This document shows, piece by piece, positions 1 through 10,793 of a stretch of DNA of 64,000 bases; position 1 is the first letter of the stretch; every line of letters begins with the position of its first letter. The position numbers and the translations under genes were made by a program. The stretch covers positions 310,001-374,000 of the forward strand of contig JASSKH010000021.1 in NCBI GenBank assembly GCA_031763025.1. Reading direction: 5' to 3'. The stretch is from Macrocystis pyrifera (taxonomy: Eukaryota > Sar > Phaeophyceae > Laminariales > Laminariaceae). The notes under the pieces were generated by a model, which saw nothing but the letters and a program-made list of their open reading frames with translations, did not search any database and was not told the origin of the DNA.

Positions 1-588
1 ATCGTCTAGGTCCTAAAGTGCGGTTTTGGTGTGTTATGCAGGATCTCTATAGGCAGTAGAGATCCAACTCAGAAAAAAAACATGGTCTAGATCATGCAGG
101 TTGTACGCCTCCCATACTTCATTCAACACGACCTAGCAACAGAATATACACATCAGGCATCAGGAATTAATGTATACTTCGAAGTATGCCGCCAAAAATC
201 TTCTGTAGATGATTGAAGTGGAAATCGATCACCTGTCCTATAATAGGTGTCGGGTATTTCGTATTAGTGCAGGACTACAGTAGCTAGCCCTAAGATCCAA
301 ACAGGAAGATGACGAGACTTCTAAACGTTCAACATGATTGAACATGATTGAACCAGCAAACGTCAATACGATTGGAAATTGAAATGTCAACATTGCACAT
401 CAACGTGATTGGACAACATGGTTGAATAAAGATGATGGACAACATTATAAAATAAATGAGATTGGACAACAGGATTGAACGAAGACGATTGGGCAAGGTG
501 AATGAAAACAGGAAGGGGATACATCTATTGCTGACGACATGAATCCGCTCCAACTTCCACCCAGTACGGGAAGGAGGAAAATCTGGGG
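1..588. other. No gene recognised; AT-rich
   Basis: I see no protein-like open frame here. Small imperfect direct repeats built on ACATGATTGAAC lie at about 329-352. The last bases, from about 530, are the left copy of the duplicated flank around the telomeric tract that follows. Confidence 0.6.
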
Positions 589-617
589 TTAGGGTTAGGG
601 TTAGGGTTAGGGTTAGG
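589..617 (+). repeat. Interstitial telomeric (TTAGGG) tract
   Basis: Four full TTAGGG units plus TTAGG. The tract lies between two near-identical flanks: GCTGACGACATGAATCCG at about 532 and GCTGACGACATAAATCCG at about 617. It is far too short to be a chromosome end and is followed by 63 kb of other sequence, so I read it as an interstitial repeat, perhaps a repair scar. Confidence 0.85.
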
Positions 618-760
618 CTGACGACATAAATCCGTTCCAACTCCCAGTACAAGACGGACTGCTGCTGTGACTGCGACAGTCAGCAGCACGCAGTTACAGC
701 AGCAGCAGGAATAGTATCTAGACGTTCATCGGCACGGAGCACAGCGTATTGCAACAGTTG

Positions 761-915
761 AGCAGCTGCTTATTATAGCTTGGCTGGAGGTCTGGGTCAC
801 CTACGTATCAGATGTGTATTTAGCATGAGTAACAATGCAGCAGCTGCTTATCATAGCTTAGCTGGAGGTCAGGGTAACCTACGTATTAGACGTACGAATA
901 GCATGAGTAACAAGT
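761..915 (+). repeat. 78-bp tandem duplication
   Basis: Two copies of a 78-bp unit, 761-838 and 839-915. Both begin AGCAGCTGCTTA and contain AGCATGAGTAACAA. The unit is a multiple of three, so an open frame at 780-962 encodes two similar peptides. The repeat explains that frame better than a gene would. CAG-rich sequence lies just upstream (665-705). Confidence 0.8.
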
Positions 916-2534
916 CGACCATTCACCCCCCCCTACTCACACCAGAAAAAAAAATCAACTAACTGACGCTGTCATCCATATGCCATAAAACCCGCCTCAA
1001 AAGTGGCCCTTAGTAGGATGCAACACACCCTTCATGCGAGTCGCCGAACACCTCACGGCGCTTCGCGCTTGGTGCAAGCAATGCCTGCCTGGTCGGCGAC
1101 AACCCCAACGTGCTCCGTCCCGGCATTGTACGGATGCGAGGGTCTATGGTCATACGACTACGGCCATGCATGAGATCGAGTACATCCCCCTTCCCTACTC
1201 TACTACTGTACGGCGTAACACAAAATATAACACACCCAATTCGATTCACGGCCGAATTTTCTTTTAGCAGATAAAGCAGTGGCCACCTGAAAATAACGGC
1301 TTTGGACATATATGTTATCGTCCAGATATTTCTATAGATAGCGTCGCTCGGCGCTTGCACTCTCCCCGCTGTCGATGCACTTTCGTGGATAGACGGCTGT
1401 ATCGCTTTTGTTTGCACTCGCCCAGTTGTCGATAAACTGAGATATTTTAATAATAGTACAACATTTGTCCGAGTGGGTGTGTTACAATCTTCCGTGTTTT
1501 ACGGGGCTTTAACCCTAACCCTAAGGTGAATCGAATCGCTTATCGTGAAGCGCATTTCCTCACCTTCCCCTGCTTGAAGAGCACCATAGCTCGATTGCTC
1601 AAGACGGTAGCTCGAAAGTTGATGCCTTGAGCTGATGAGTCGCCGCTGCACTCCAACGCCTTCGTGTACAGCTGCGACCATCACGCCAAACACGCATCAC
1701 ACGGCATCACATAGTATGATTCAAGGAACACATAAGCACATGGGCACAAAACAAGTCGTATATCAGTGAATTCTGGTGTATGAACCCGTTCGGAAGTTGA
1801 TTAACTTGATTATAGGGTAGGCGGGAAATACGACGAACGAATGACGATCACAGCATCAGCCACTGCTTCGCTGGGGGGTGCTACGTTATAAACATGGTAT
1901 CCGAAAGCATGGCGTTTGGACTAGAGTACAAATCAAGGAGAAACTCAAGGAGACGCAAGAAACGGGTGCAGCTTGATCCCACCAGCACTATTTTGCGCCC
2001 TCATACTATCACACCCGTTAATAACACCAAATAACACCAGACTTATACACCCGCACTGTTTGCGCCCTCCCACTATCACACCCGTTGATAACACCAGACT
2101 TATCATGTGCTTGGTCGCTCTATCTGTGTTAGGATTGCGGTTGTGGTAAGAGTTAGGTTAGGGTTTCGTGCGGAAGTGTCAAACCATGACCCACGCAATA
2201 CATACAACAACATACATAGGCCACCAGTACCAAGGAATGGGGGGGGGTCAGCCCCACAACCTCAAGTGATGCGCCGAGTAGGGGATGGTTAAGACGTGTC
2301 CCCTCCCCCCACGAACGCTTTGCGACTTCTGTTACGTGGTTACAACGTAATGGCTCGCCGCTACAATAGCAGTGCATGCGACCATGTCTTGTCTTGGGGG
2401 GGCGGGAAGCAGAAATAATCATCACATCGCCACAGTACGTGTTTCTTCCTGCCCTCTGTAATCATACCGGTATCGTACTGATATCATGTTTTCGTAACGT
2501 ACTGATATCATGCTGGTGCCATATTACTATTGGA
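916..2534. other. No gene recognised
   Basis: Overlapping open frames on both strands at 1010-1417 have no recognisable domain and no splice context I trust. A direct duplication of about 65 bp containing ACTATCACACCCGTT lies at about 1995-2105. Short CCCTAACCCTAA and GGTTAGGGTT motifs occur at about 1507 and 2154. Confidence 0.5.
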
Positions 2535-2712
2535 TAGCAGGGCTCTCCTCGGGTCATGACCCGACCCGCGGATTGGGTTCAGGAAGTCTTCAAAATCTCA
2601 CGGGACTTGTCGGGTTGGGTCGGGTCAGGAATTTTTCATAATCTCACGGATTGGGCCAGGTCTCCCTGACCCGACCCGACCCGGGCCAACCCGCGAGGTG
2701 TGACCTGACGCG
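2535..2712. repeat. GACCC/GGGTC-rich repeat block
   Basis: A block of GACCCG and CGGGTC pentamers with embedded TCTCACGG phrases. Related blocks lie at 44,409-44,720, 45,545-45,775 and 48,687-48,878. The block is partly self-complementary. No coding content is evident. Confidence 0.8.
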
Positions 2713-4639
2713 TGAGCAGCGCTGAACATTGGTACCATGCTGGTGTCATACTTGTACACGACATTCTGATATGACAATACTATAATGGTAAAATATCGGG
2801 GTCCGTCGGTGTCCGTCGGTGTAAGATCCATGAGTAGTTCCGCCGGCCACAATAAAATTGCACTAATCATTGTTCTTCGAAGTTCCTATTTCACTCATCT
2901 TGTGGCAGCTCTAAAGACGAACCTGCCAGACGAGGCAGTCGGTCGTGTGCATACATGGTTGTGTACATAAGTGCGGCGCGACGAGCGATACTACCGACGG
3001 AAGTCCTGGTTTCACTGATATAAGGCTTCGTTCCCTACAAGCCAAGCAGGCGCAGGGTTCAGTCGCTCATCAGCTTTACGTGCACAGCTGCAATAGTATG
3101 CCAGAGGCACACGAGCGGGCGGCACGACACTGCCCTCTGTTGATGTTCATAGGCCTAGAGGTTATTACTGGGACTGTTGTTGTTAGGTTGGGGTATTGCC
3201 ACTCGCGAACAGCGCTGGTGTATATTTGTAACTATTGGCGTGAACTGTGTGCGCTGGTGGAAGACGTAAAAGCATTCGCTGGCGTACATATGATATGTAT
3301 GGAGCTGCGGTCGCGCGTAGGAGACCCTCGGCGTTGTTCTGCGCTGCTGGCGGCTGTTTGTTTTGTGAATTGGCTTTGATCAGTCAGTTTATTGTGATTC
3401 GGCAACTTCAATAAAAGAGAGATTATCGTTCTCACGGCGCGCAGACCCGGCATCAGTTCTCCTTCATCACCCAACTCTATTACACCGGCAGAGGGTATGG
3501 CATCCCTGCATACATACTTTAGGGTTATAGGGTTAGAGCTAGGCGGCCGCGCAAACTAGCCACTCGTCAGTACTCGTACGCAGTTAATACCAGTGTAAAG
3601 AGCAGTACATAGACACATTATAGGTCCACGAATAAGAGAGCCTACATCACCAACAAGAACATAAATAAAGCTCACATGCATGCCCACATGCTCAAATGCT
3701 CACATGCTGGCGCACGAGTTGAAAATCGGAGCACGAAATCGCGCTCAGCGGCGCTGCGAGCACCCTACATCCTGTATAATGGTTCATGCTCAAGGTTAGG
3801 GAACGGGTTAAGGGTAGGGTTATAAGCCTTGTCTATCATTAACGTAAGTGTTTCTTGTGGGCAGGCCCATACTGTACAGCAGTACTTCGCATTCAAGTTC
3901 GAAAAATATCAGTTTACTTGTCCATAAATATCGAGAGAGCCATTTCGTTACAGCCATGTACCAGGCATACATGTACCATGTGGTAATCATACTGCGTACC
4001 GGGTAACTGGTGCCAAGCGCGGCCAGAAGTAATACGAATAGCTGGTACCAGGTTGCTCGAACGCATATCTAACCTTCGCCCAATATACGAGTATGGCTCT
4101 GGACGCGAAGCGATGTATCTGGTACCAGAGAGCTACGTAGAGTACACTACGGACGTTGACACTTCCGTTCTGAAGGAAGCACGGAACCGTTCAGACTGCC
4201 CTAGTGCTGCAAGTTGCAGTGCTGCTGCTTTCTTGCACCGCCGGCCAATAGGAGTCGGCACGTTCGAAGACCGTACTGGCACATTATAATGAGGAGCCAG
4301 AGGGAGGGTCTCCCTCTCTTCGTATCTAGCGGTCGCACCTTTTTGCAGGTGCAAAGAAACACATGAGAGCGTTCCCTCAGAGCGTAAGGTTTTGTATTGA
4401 AGTGTTATCTCTTACCCTGTCCGGTCTTGTGTGGGTTGAGCTTCGCTTTGCGCGCCCAACGCACTACCGATTTCGACACCGACTGTGGTTATGGAGGCGC
4501 CGTATTTGCGGGCACCATTGTCCTCTGTTTGCGTCTTAATACGTGTTGAGTTCGATGAGCTTGGTCGTGGTTAATGGTCGAATTGAAGCTCCCAGCGCCA
4601 AATGCCACTGGGACCTGTGAGGGTTAAAGCTTATTCCGC
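2713..4639. other. No gene recognised
   Basis: The longest open frame (2945-3379, plus, 144 codons) has no recognisable domain, signal peptide or start context. A TACAGCAGTA decamer sits at 3875. Short TTAGGG-like motifs occur at about 3521 and 3796. I found no convincing exon, though short spliced exons could be missed. Confidence 0.5.
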
Positions 4640-5449
4640 CGCCTGTCAAGACCGAGCAAGACAGAGAATTACCAGCGTAACCAGCAACCACCAGCAAACA
4701 CCAACACCACTTCCACCACCAGCTATATTTGACATGCCCAGTCTTGGTAGTGGAGGTGGTGGTTGCAGCAGCTGGTGATGGTGATGGTGATGGTGGTGGG
4801 GCTTGCTCGATGGTCGCACCAGCAAGAGTATCCTACCCAGGGCACGATTACCCAACACACCCACACATTCGACAGTATGCCTGGATATAGGCTGGTTACC
4901 GGATAACAAAAGAGGCAGTATGGGGCTGGCCCTACTACTGTAACGCAGGTCGAGCTACGGCAGGCGCGTACAGTTGCTCACAGTGTTTGATGTCTCATCT
5001 TTGATGATTCTCACGTTCCCGACTCTCAGAGGGTTCTAAGAGCAGGAGGGTTGCACAAATGATTTGTTTGGCGCGTTTCATCAGAAACACGGCTCCTCGA
5101 CAATAGAGGGGAAACGGGCATATACCATGAATACTACCATACACACACCACCTGCTACCCCCCCCCCACAACCGCCGCCACCCTACCAGCCAAGCAACAG
5201 GAGGAGCAGAAGCTTATTTATTGCCCGTGGTAGCTGGTGGTGGCTGCTGCTCGTGGTGGTCGTGGTGGTGTGGTTGGTGATGTGGTGGCATAGTGGTGTG
5301 TTGTGTGTGTGTTGTGTGTGTGTTTTTCGTATGTGTACTGCTGTACGTAGTGAACGACGAATTGCTAGGGCTGGGCTCTGGTAGCTCTAGCCGCCAGTAC
5401 AGTATGTACTGGCTGCGTTATATACCAGTACACTGAAGCCGACCAGTAC
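4640..5449. other. Low-complexity DNA (GGTGAT, CCACC, GGTGGT runs)
   Basis: Trinucleotide and hexanucleotide runs here produce artificial poly-His, poly-Pro and poly-Val peptides in several frames (minus 4646-4909, plus 5064-5384). The composition is enough to explain these frames. A TACTGCTGTA decamer sits at 5336. Confidence 0.6.
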
Positions 5450-5463
5450 CTTCGCCGCGACCC

Positions 5464-5535
5464 CTGCCCCCCCCCGGCTGGGGGGGGGGGCTCGCCGGAG
5501 GCGCCACCGGAGGGCCCCGCTGGAGGTGCCCTGCC
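5464..5535. repeat. C-run/G-run inverted repeat
   Basis: A run of nine C is followed by GGCT and a run of eleven G, then GC-rich arms containing CGCCGGAGGCGCCACCGG. It could form a very stable hairpin. It lies in non-coding DNA downstream of the candidate minus-strand exon at 5855-6110. Confidence 0.6.
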
Positions 5536-5854
5536 GGCACGTTTTTACGCGTTTTGGCTTCACTAGAGCTAAAAAAAATGTCGTTTTTGGACCATTTCAA
5601 AAGCAATTTGGTGGTAGATTGATTAAGAAATTAAAAAAGAGCAAAAACGAGCGAAGCATATGATGGACAGGAGTGTGTGTGCGGAAATACGGCACACTGC
5701 AGCACGCAGCCGAGATAGCGAAAAGGCGGGACACGGGTTCAAAAACATGTTTGAAGTGTGCAATACCGAATCGCTGCAATTTGCGAAATCGCGGCCTCAG
5801 AGACGTAAATATTCACGTACTTATCCATTTATATTGTTCCAAACATGACATTTA

Positions 5855-6110
5855 CTAAGATTCTCCTTCGCGATGTCTTAAGCTTTCTGTGCTTCGCTTC
5901 CCGCTGTGACTGCTCCAGCCGGTCCCGACTCCCTTCTCGATTGGGAGCCGATACAACCTCCACACCCCCCCGGCAGCAGCAGCAGCAGCAGCAGCAGCGG
6001 TGGCGGGGCTCGACTCCACCAAGGGCTCGGCTCCAGGTGCACCGTCAGGATCCACACAGCCCAAGCCATCAGTGGTTGAGGCGGCTTCGTCCATCGTGTT
6101 CACGGTCTCC
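5855..6110 (-). CDS. Candidate terminal exon, unknown protein with poly-Ala
   Basis: The minus strand has an open frame of about 85 codons that ends at TAG (5857-5855). An AG acceptor after GGGAGAC lies just upstream, near 6111. The peptide is locally GC-rich with protein-like composition. It includes a run of nine alanines coded by a GCT repeat (about 5973-5999) and a charged end (SLRHREGES). I do not recognise a domain. It could be the last exon of the TPR gene whose first exon lies at 8189-8284 on the same strand, with the Harbinger-like element sitting in an intron, but no intermediate exon was found. A chance frame in GC-rich DNA is the alternative. Confidence 0.3.
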
Positions 6111-6635
6111 CTCGCTGTCTCCCTTTTTCCCCTCTCTAGCTTGCGTGCCCTTGCTGCTCTTTACGCTGTGAATTTTGATGGGTTTCCGCTGTTCAATGAG
6201 GTGTTATTGTAGGACGTACGTAAATAGTCAAAGTGCTGGCCCCCTGGCAGCCCCCTCAGCCAGTACAGTAGTACTGGCCGTACATACAGGACCAGGGCCC
6301 AGCCCTACAAACTGCTCTTTGCAAGTATAAGAACTCCGCATGGGTACCGGCACACATACTTCGGATGGGAAAAATTCCTGTCATTTTTTTAGTTGGTGTG
6401 TGTTCTCAAAACCTTCTTTCCTCAGATTTCATTCACCAACTGAAATATGAAATGTAAGGTTTTTGCGCTGACGCGCATTGCTTTCGTACCAATGAACTGT
6501 TTTTGCTGTGTGGTGTCGTTGGTGGTGGGACCAACCAGCACACGCCCAACCTGTATCCACCCACCCACCCACTCACCCATACACCCATATCCACCCAGCC
6601 ACAATACAAGGTTTTTCGATGACGCGCATTGCTTA
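6111..6635. other. No gene recognised; short direct duplication
   Basis: The phrase GACGCGCATTGCTT follows AAGGTTTTT in two places, about 6457-6481 and 6607-6634. The second copy abuts the left end of the TIR element. CCACCCACCC-type low complexity lies between them. Confidence 0.5.
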
Positions 6636-7517
6636 TTAGGCCGTTTCCTATGCGGTTCGACTTTTGAGCTTCAGATTTTGACCCGATGGCATTTTCAGAT
6701 ATGAACTTGGCAAATCGAAAGAGTCTACCTATGCGGAAAAATCAGATTTATTGTGCGTGTAGAGATTCCAGCAAACGCCGAGACCAACTGCTGTTATTGT
6801 GGTTTGGCGCCGCGAAGAGGCTGGGTGCGCTGCCCTGCGCGTAGGACCCAAGCGTCCGAGCCCACGCTGACTGCCTCTGGTCTGGCAGCGAAGAGACGTG
6901 GCGAGTGCGCTAGAGTCAACCTGTCTTGGTATTTTGAGTTTCATTTTGTGACCGACTGCTGCTGCTGCTGCTGCTGTACAGCAGTATAGTCTACGAGTAC
7001 GTATCCACGGAGAGGCGTGCCGAGTGCGCTTCGCTGGGTCTCTAGGCCCGAGCCCGCGCCAGCCGACTCTAGTCTGGCCACGGAGGGACGCGCCGTCCGC
7101 GCGTCGGGCGCGAAGCAACGTCGCCATACAGCAGTTGTATCACCATCCAACTCATCGATCGTTCTGCTGCTGTTTGCTGTCGTGGAGAACATCTTGAATT
7201 TAAAGAGCATGCCATTCTTCGATTTGAAAATCTGATGACCCAGGTCGTCGGATTTTGGCCCAAAATCCGACGACCTGGGTCATCGGATTCTCAAATCGAA
7301 AAAATTCCGGTCGGATTTTGCACATTTGGACTGCATAACCAAAATCCGACGACCTGGGTCATCGGATTCTCAAATCGAAAAAATTCCGGTCGGATTTTGC
7401 ACATTTGGACTGCATATAAGCAGGGTCATTCATTTTTGAGATCGAAAAATACAAGATACGTGCTTTCTTAGTTTTTTTATAAAATCTCGAAATCGAACCG
7501 CATAGGAAACGGCCTTA
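6636..7517. mobile_element. PIF/Harbinger-like non-autonomous TIR element, copy 1
   Basis: The element spans 6639-7514 (876 bp). It begins GGCCGTTTCCTATGCGGTTC and ends with the exact reverse complement. TTA is repeated on both sides (6636-6638 and 7515-7517). GG-starting TIRs with a TWA target duplication are the known hallmark of PIF/Harbinger. No transposase frame is present, so it would need a transposase in trans. Inside are a 75-bp tandem duplication (about 7264-7415) and a hairpin (7218-7299). A second copy of the same design lies at 47,231-47,975. Confidence 0.85.
7218..7299. repeat. Hairpin inside the Harbinger-like element
   Basis: Two arms of about 38 bp carrying GACCCAGGTCGTCGGATTTT and its reverse complement meet at GG/CC near 7258. 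The right arm is then duplicated in tandem, giving three related blocks. The second genomic copy of the element has the same motif family, so the hairpin belongs to the element. Confidence 0.75.
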
Positions 7518-8188
7518 GTGAATACCATCCGAAGACTATTGCTGGAACACGTCACAAAAAAAGAACGGCCAACCAAGTACAGCAGTAGTACACGCAATGC
7601 AGCTAAGAGTTTGACCACTTCAAGGCGTCTGTCACCCTCCTCATATCCATCGTTCTTGTACAAGAGTACTATTAATAGTATACACACTGCAGCTAGCATA
7701 ATAGGAGTGCATGGCGATTGACGACGGTCTTCGACGGAACAATGCACAACGTCAATGTATCGATCGATGTTGGCGCAAATGTACCTCTACGAGTCGACGT
7801 ACCATCTACTCGTATCCTCTATCTGGTACACTCTACTCCACGCAGCAGGCGACAGAAGTCTGCAGCAGTCTACAGCAATCTTCAACACTGCTGGTGTTTG
7901 ATGTAGCTATGCATACACCATCAGCCATGGGTGCCAGTACTCGACTAAAAGCGGCTTGGGCCTACTTACTGCTGTGTTACGTGTATGTATGGATAGTATA
8001 TGGAGACACACATGCAGAGAACTGCACACTGGACATGGCAGCTACAGCAGTATTGACAAAGCATATAGCAGTGCATACCCCCCTGTTACTATTTGCCTCG
8101 TGGCGTGCGGCGCAAACTTGAGAGACAACGTAACAGCAGCATATAAATCGATAGCAACCATGCTCGTTACCATCCATCATATTCTCAC
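7518..8188. other. Possible intron of the TPR gene; no exon recognised
   Basis: The stretch holds decamers TACAGCAGTA at 7578 and 8043 and CTATTAATAG at 7669. Open frames on both strands lack any motif. If the TPR exon upstream on the minus strand is real, this is its intron, but the second half of the TPR helix pair was not found here. Confidence 0.35.
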
Positions 8189-8284
8189 GGTGTGGGCTTG
8201 CTCCAGATCTCCACTCGCAAACGCTTTGTTCCCTGCCTCCTTCAGGCTGCTGGCATCATCTTTTCCGTCATTGCATTTTCCCAT
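8189..8284 (-). CDS. First exon of a TPR-domain protein (partial)
   Basis: On the minus strand, ATG at 8284-8282 opens 32 codons containing SLKEAGNKAFASGDLEQA. This matches the first helix of a tetratricopeptide repeat (L-K-E-x-G-N-x-x-F-x-x-G-D-x-x-x-A), as in Hsp70/Hsp90 co-chaperones. The frame ends exactly at a GTGAGA donor (8188). TPR proteins are scaffolds that hold chaperone or complex partners, but one helix cannot name the protein. The frame is also open upstream to an AG at 8334-8333, so the exon could be 8189-8332 with an earlier start. I could not find the next exon, so the gene may be truncated. Confidence 0.5.
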
Positions 8285-8576
8285 CTTATCACAGGGAGGA
8301 AGTGAAAGCGTGGCCAGTATGCGCTGCACTTCCTGGTCAAGCTATCAATGTGACAGCAAAGTTACCTGCTACAGCACAGCAGAGGCAAAGTCCTTGCGTG
8401 GACCACTGACCATGTGGGCCAGCCCAGCTTCAGCTTCTTTCGAGCAGAGGCGATGCACACCTACCCCAGGCAAGAATCATTTTCGAACTAATTGGAACTC
8501 CTTGTGATGGAAATCGAGTTTATAAGCCTTGTTAAACTATGGTAGCGTTCGTTGTTTTGTTCTTTTCGTCTACATT
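8285..8576. other. Upstream region of the TPR exon
   Basis: A second minus-strand open stretch (about 8378-8470, containing KEAEAGLAHM) could be an upstream exon or 5' UTR of the TPR gene. It ends in stops before the TPR frame, and candidate splice sites exist (AG near 8470, GT after GCAG near 8375). I see nothing else here. Confidence 0.25.
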
Positions 8577-9484
8577 TTTTCAAGGGTTTTTGCCAAAATC
8601 AGGTATACCTGGCCACTTTTGTGCCAAAAACAGGTACATACTGAAATCAAGTACAAAACACACACCAGGAGCCCTGCTATTGGCCAAGCTGACATTGTAA
8701 CTGATTTTGGCACGAAAAGGCCAAGGTACACCTGATGTTTTCTGTCTAGCTTTCAACTGATTTTGGCCAACTTTGAACCAATCAGAGAGGCCATAGGTAC
8801 ACTGTGTTTTCTCTCCGTATGCGTCCGCCCTCTCTCGGTTGAAATTCTTCTGTATTGACGTATAAAATCTGTACTCGTACGTCGTACGTGAAAGTACGTG
8901 TATACATGCATACATGCGTACGCTGGTTTCACTTTTTCTCCTTCGGGGTGTGCGATGTGCTTCAGTTATTAATAATAGTTGTTGTGTGTACTCTGTTGTT
9001 TTTTATGTCCACAGCAGTCTTTGCAGCACTATGGACACTCGGCGTTTCGTCTGCACAACCTCGCGTCGAGGTGGTCTCAGGTTTGGTACGTACGTCAAGA
9101 TAATTTCGTGCCGAGCAGGCGGTTCCGCGAGGCCGGTCTGGAAGCTTTAAAGCTGTCAACGGGGGGGGGGGGCGCCAGAGTAAATACTCTTGGCGCTCCC
9201 GCCGTGCGTGGCGAAACAAACAAACGAAGCATATTTATAGTGACTCTTTGCAGGTCCAAGTGGAGCCCGTGGTACCTACACCCTGAAGAACAAAAAACAA
9301 TTCAGATTTTGGAGGCCATGTGGCACGCTTAAAATGCTTTAGACGCATTCTTTTTTTACCGGATTGTCATTCATGGACATCGCACCGCTCGTGGCGCGCG
9401 TTTTTTACTTGGTTTTAGCTTGTACCTGATTTTGGCTCAAACGGAACAGATTACCTGATTTTGGCATTTGCCCTTTTTTCAAGG
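8577..9484. mobile_element. Candidate TIR/foldback element with CCAAAATCAGGTA ends
   Basis: The left end has TTCAAGGG then GCCAAAATCAGGTA (about 8580-8606). The right end has TACCTGATTTTGGC then CCCTTTTTTCAAGG (about 9451-9484), which is the inverse arrangement. The same core recurs inside, near 8697, 8756 and 9424, mostly inverted. No target duplication or transposase was identified, so the class is unknown. The interior (8800-9350) shows only unrecognised open frames and a run of eleven G near 9162. Confidence 0.45.
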
Positions 9485-9900
9485 CTTACCACAGTAATTT
9501 CGGCGGGACGGCAACGGCGGTAATGGCGAGACTGGACGGGACGGGACGGGACGGGACGGGACGGGACGGGACGGTAAAATCGCCGTCAAAATGGTCCCGC
9601 CGTCCCGTTTCATCCCGTCCCGCCGACAAAATCCCTGACCGTCGTAACTTACCGTCCCGTCCGGCCTATAAAAACTCTCCCGTTGGAAATTAATGTCGAC
9701 AGTCCCGTCCCGCGGTGACACCGAAAAATTACCGTCCCGTCCCGCCGTGGTACCGAAAAATACCGTCCCGTCCCGCCGTGACACCGACAAATTACCGTCC
9801 CGTCCCGCCGTGACACCATCCCGTCCCGCCGATAAAATCCCTCCCGTAGGAAATTATCGTTCCGTCCCGTCGTGACCCCGCCTCCGGCGGACATAACCTG
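9485..9900. repeat. CCCGT/ACGGG pentamer repeat and 32-33-bp minisatellite
   Basis: A (GACGG)n tract lies at about 9533-9572. Roughly 32-bp units follow, built on ACCGTCCCGTCCCGCCGTG (about 9700-9830). Open frames on both strands here, rich in R, D, G and T, only translate the repeat. The internal organisation resembles the GACCC blocks elsewhere but the pentamer differs. Confidence 0.8.
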
Positions 9901-10664
9901 CCTCTTTTTTCTCTTTTCCCCCTATCTAATAGAAACATTCGTGGTCGTCTGTTCCCATACATTTTTCCACCACGAATTACGAAATTAATCAATAATCGAT
10001 GAACACATTTCTTGAATCTATTGTGGCCGGCAATGGCTATCGATTATCGATAGACATGTTTCTGAATCTATTGTGACCAGCAATGGCTATCGATAGATAC
10101 ATCTCTAGTCTATTGTGGCCGGCAATTGCAGCTATCGATGGACACCGTGAGAATCGATTGCGTGTGGTGGACAATGTTTATCGATGGACACCATCACCCG
10201 CCTATTTCCACACCAAAAATGCACTATGATTTACTAAGCAACGCAATATTTTGTGCCGCAGCAATGTCATATTTTCATCGTGTGATCACCACCACAGTAT
10301 GGAATGAGTGCATGGTGTATCGTGATGAGTACTATAGCAATGTCGGTGCATGGCATAGCGTGAAGGAGGGCTGCAACGTTGTGTGTCTCTCAACAAGGCA
10401 GTGGGCATCATGGGGTTAAGTGTGTTGCGTTGTCGGCTGTGTTTTGTTGCGGTTGTGGTACTCTGAGTTATTAATAATAGTGATTCCTAATCGGTTATAC
10501 ACTCTGTACGGATAAGATAGACGAGGTAAGATGTGCATATACCCTGGACAATAGAAAGGAAATAGAACATTGCCGCTACAGCAGCCTCGAAAAAGCGTGT
10601 GTCAATGGATATTATTATTATGCTTGCCTTCTGACAAAATTGCGTAGATAGATGCCGTTCCTAT
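9901..10664. other. Degenerate 43-bp repeats, then unassigned
   Basis: About 10,020-10,200 contains diverged units with CTATTGTGGCCGGCAATGGC and ATCGATAG, the same family as at 14.7 kb. The rest, including an open frame at 10,126-10,419, shows no recognisable gene. Confidence 0.6.
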
Positions 10665-10793
10665 ATAAACCAAATATCCTTCCTTAAATCAGTACCGTAG
10701 TATCCCTCAGACATTTATCTGCCTGTCGTTTCCAAAAAAAAGAAAAATCCCGCTCCCCACAACATATCATTTTAGCTACCAGTATAGTATATT
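10665..10793 (-). other. 3' flank of the Tudor-like repeat family gene
   Basis: This stretch downstream of the stop codon is shared with the copy at 51,239-51,360 (for example AATATCCTTCC and AGTATCCCTCA in the same order). The repeated unit therefore extends past the coding end. Confidence 0.65.

Noticed and set aside
589..617. True telomere
   Set aside because: About five units only, interstitial, with ordinary sequence on both sides.
1100..1170. LINE reverse transcriptase from an LYGCEG string
   Set aside because: Six residues only, with no neighbouring LINE motifs on either side.
4646..4909. Poly-His protein on the minus strand
   Set aside because: The His run is a translation of a GGTGAT repeat. 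The rest of the frame lacks gene-like features.
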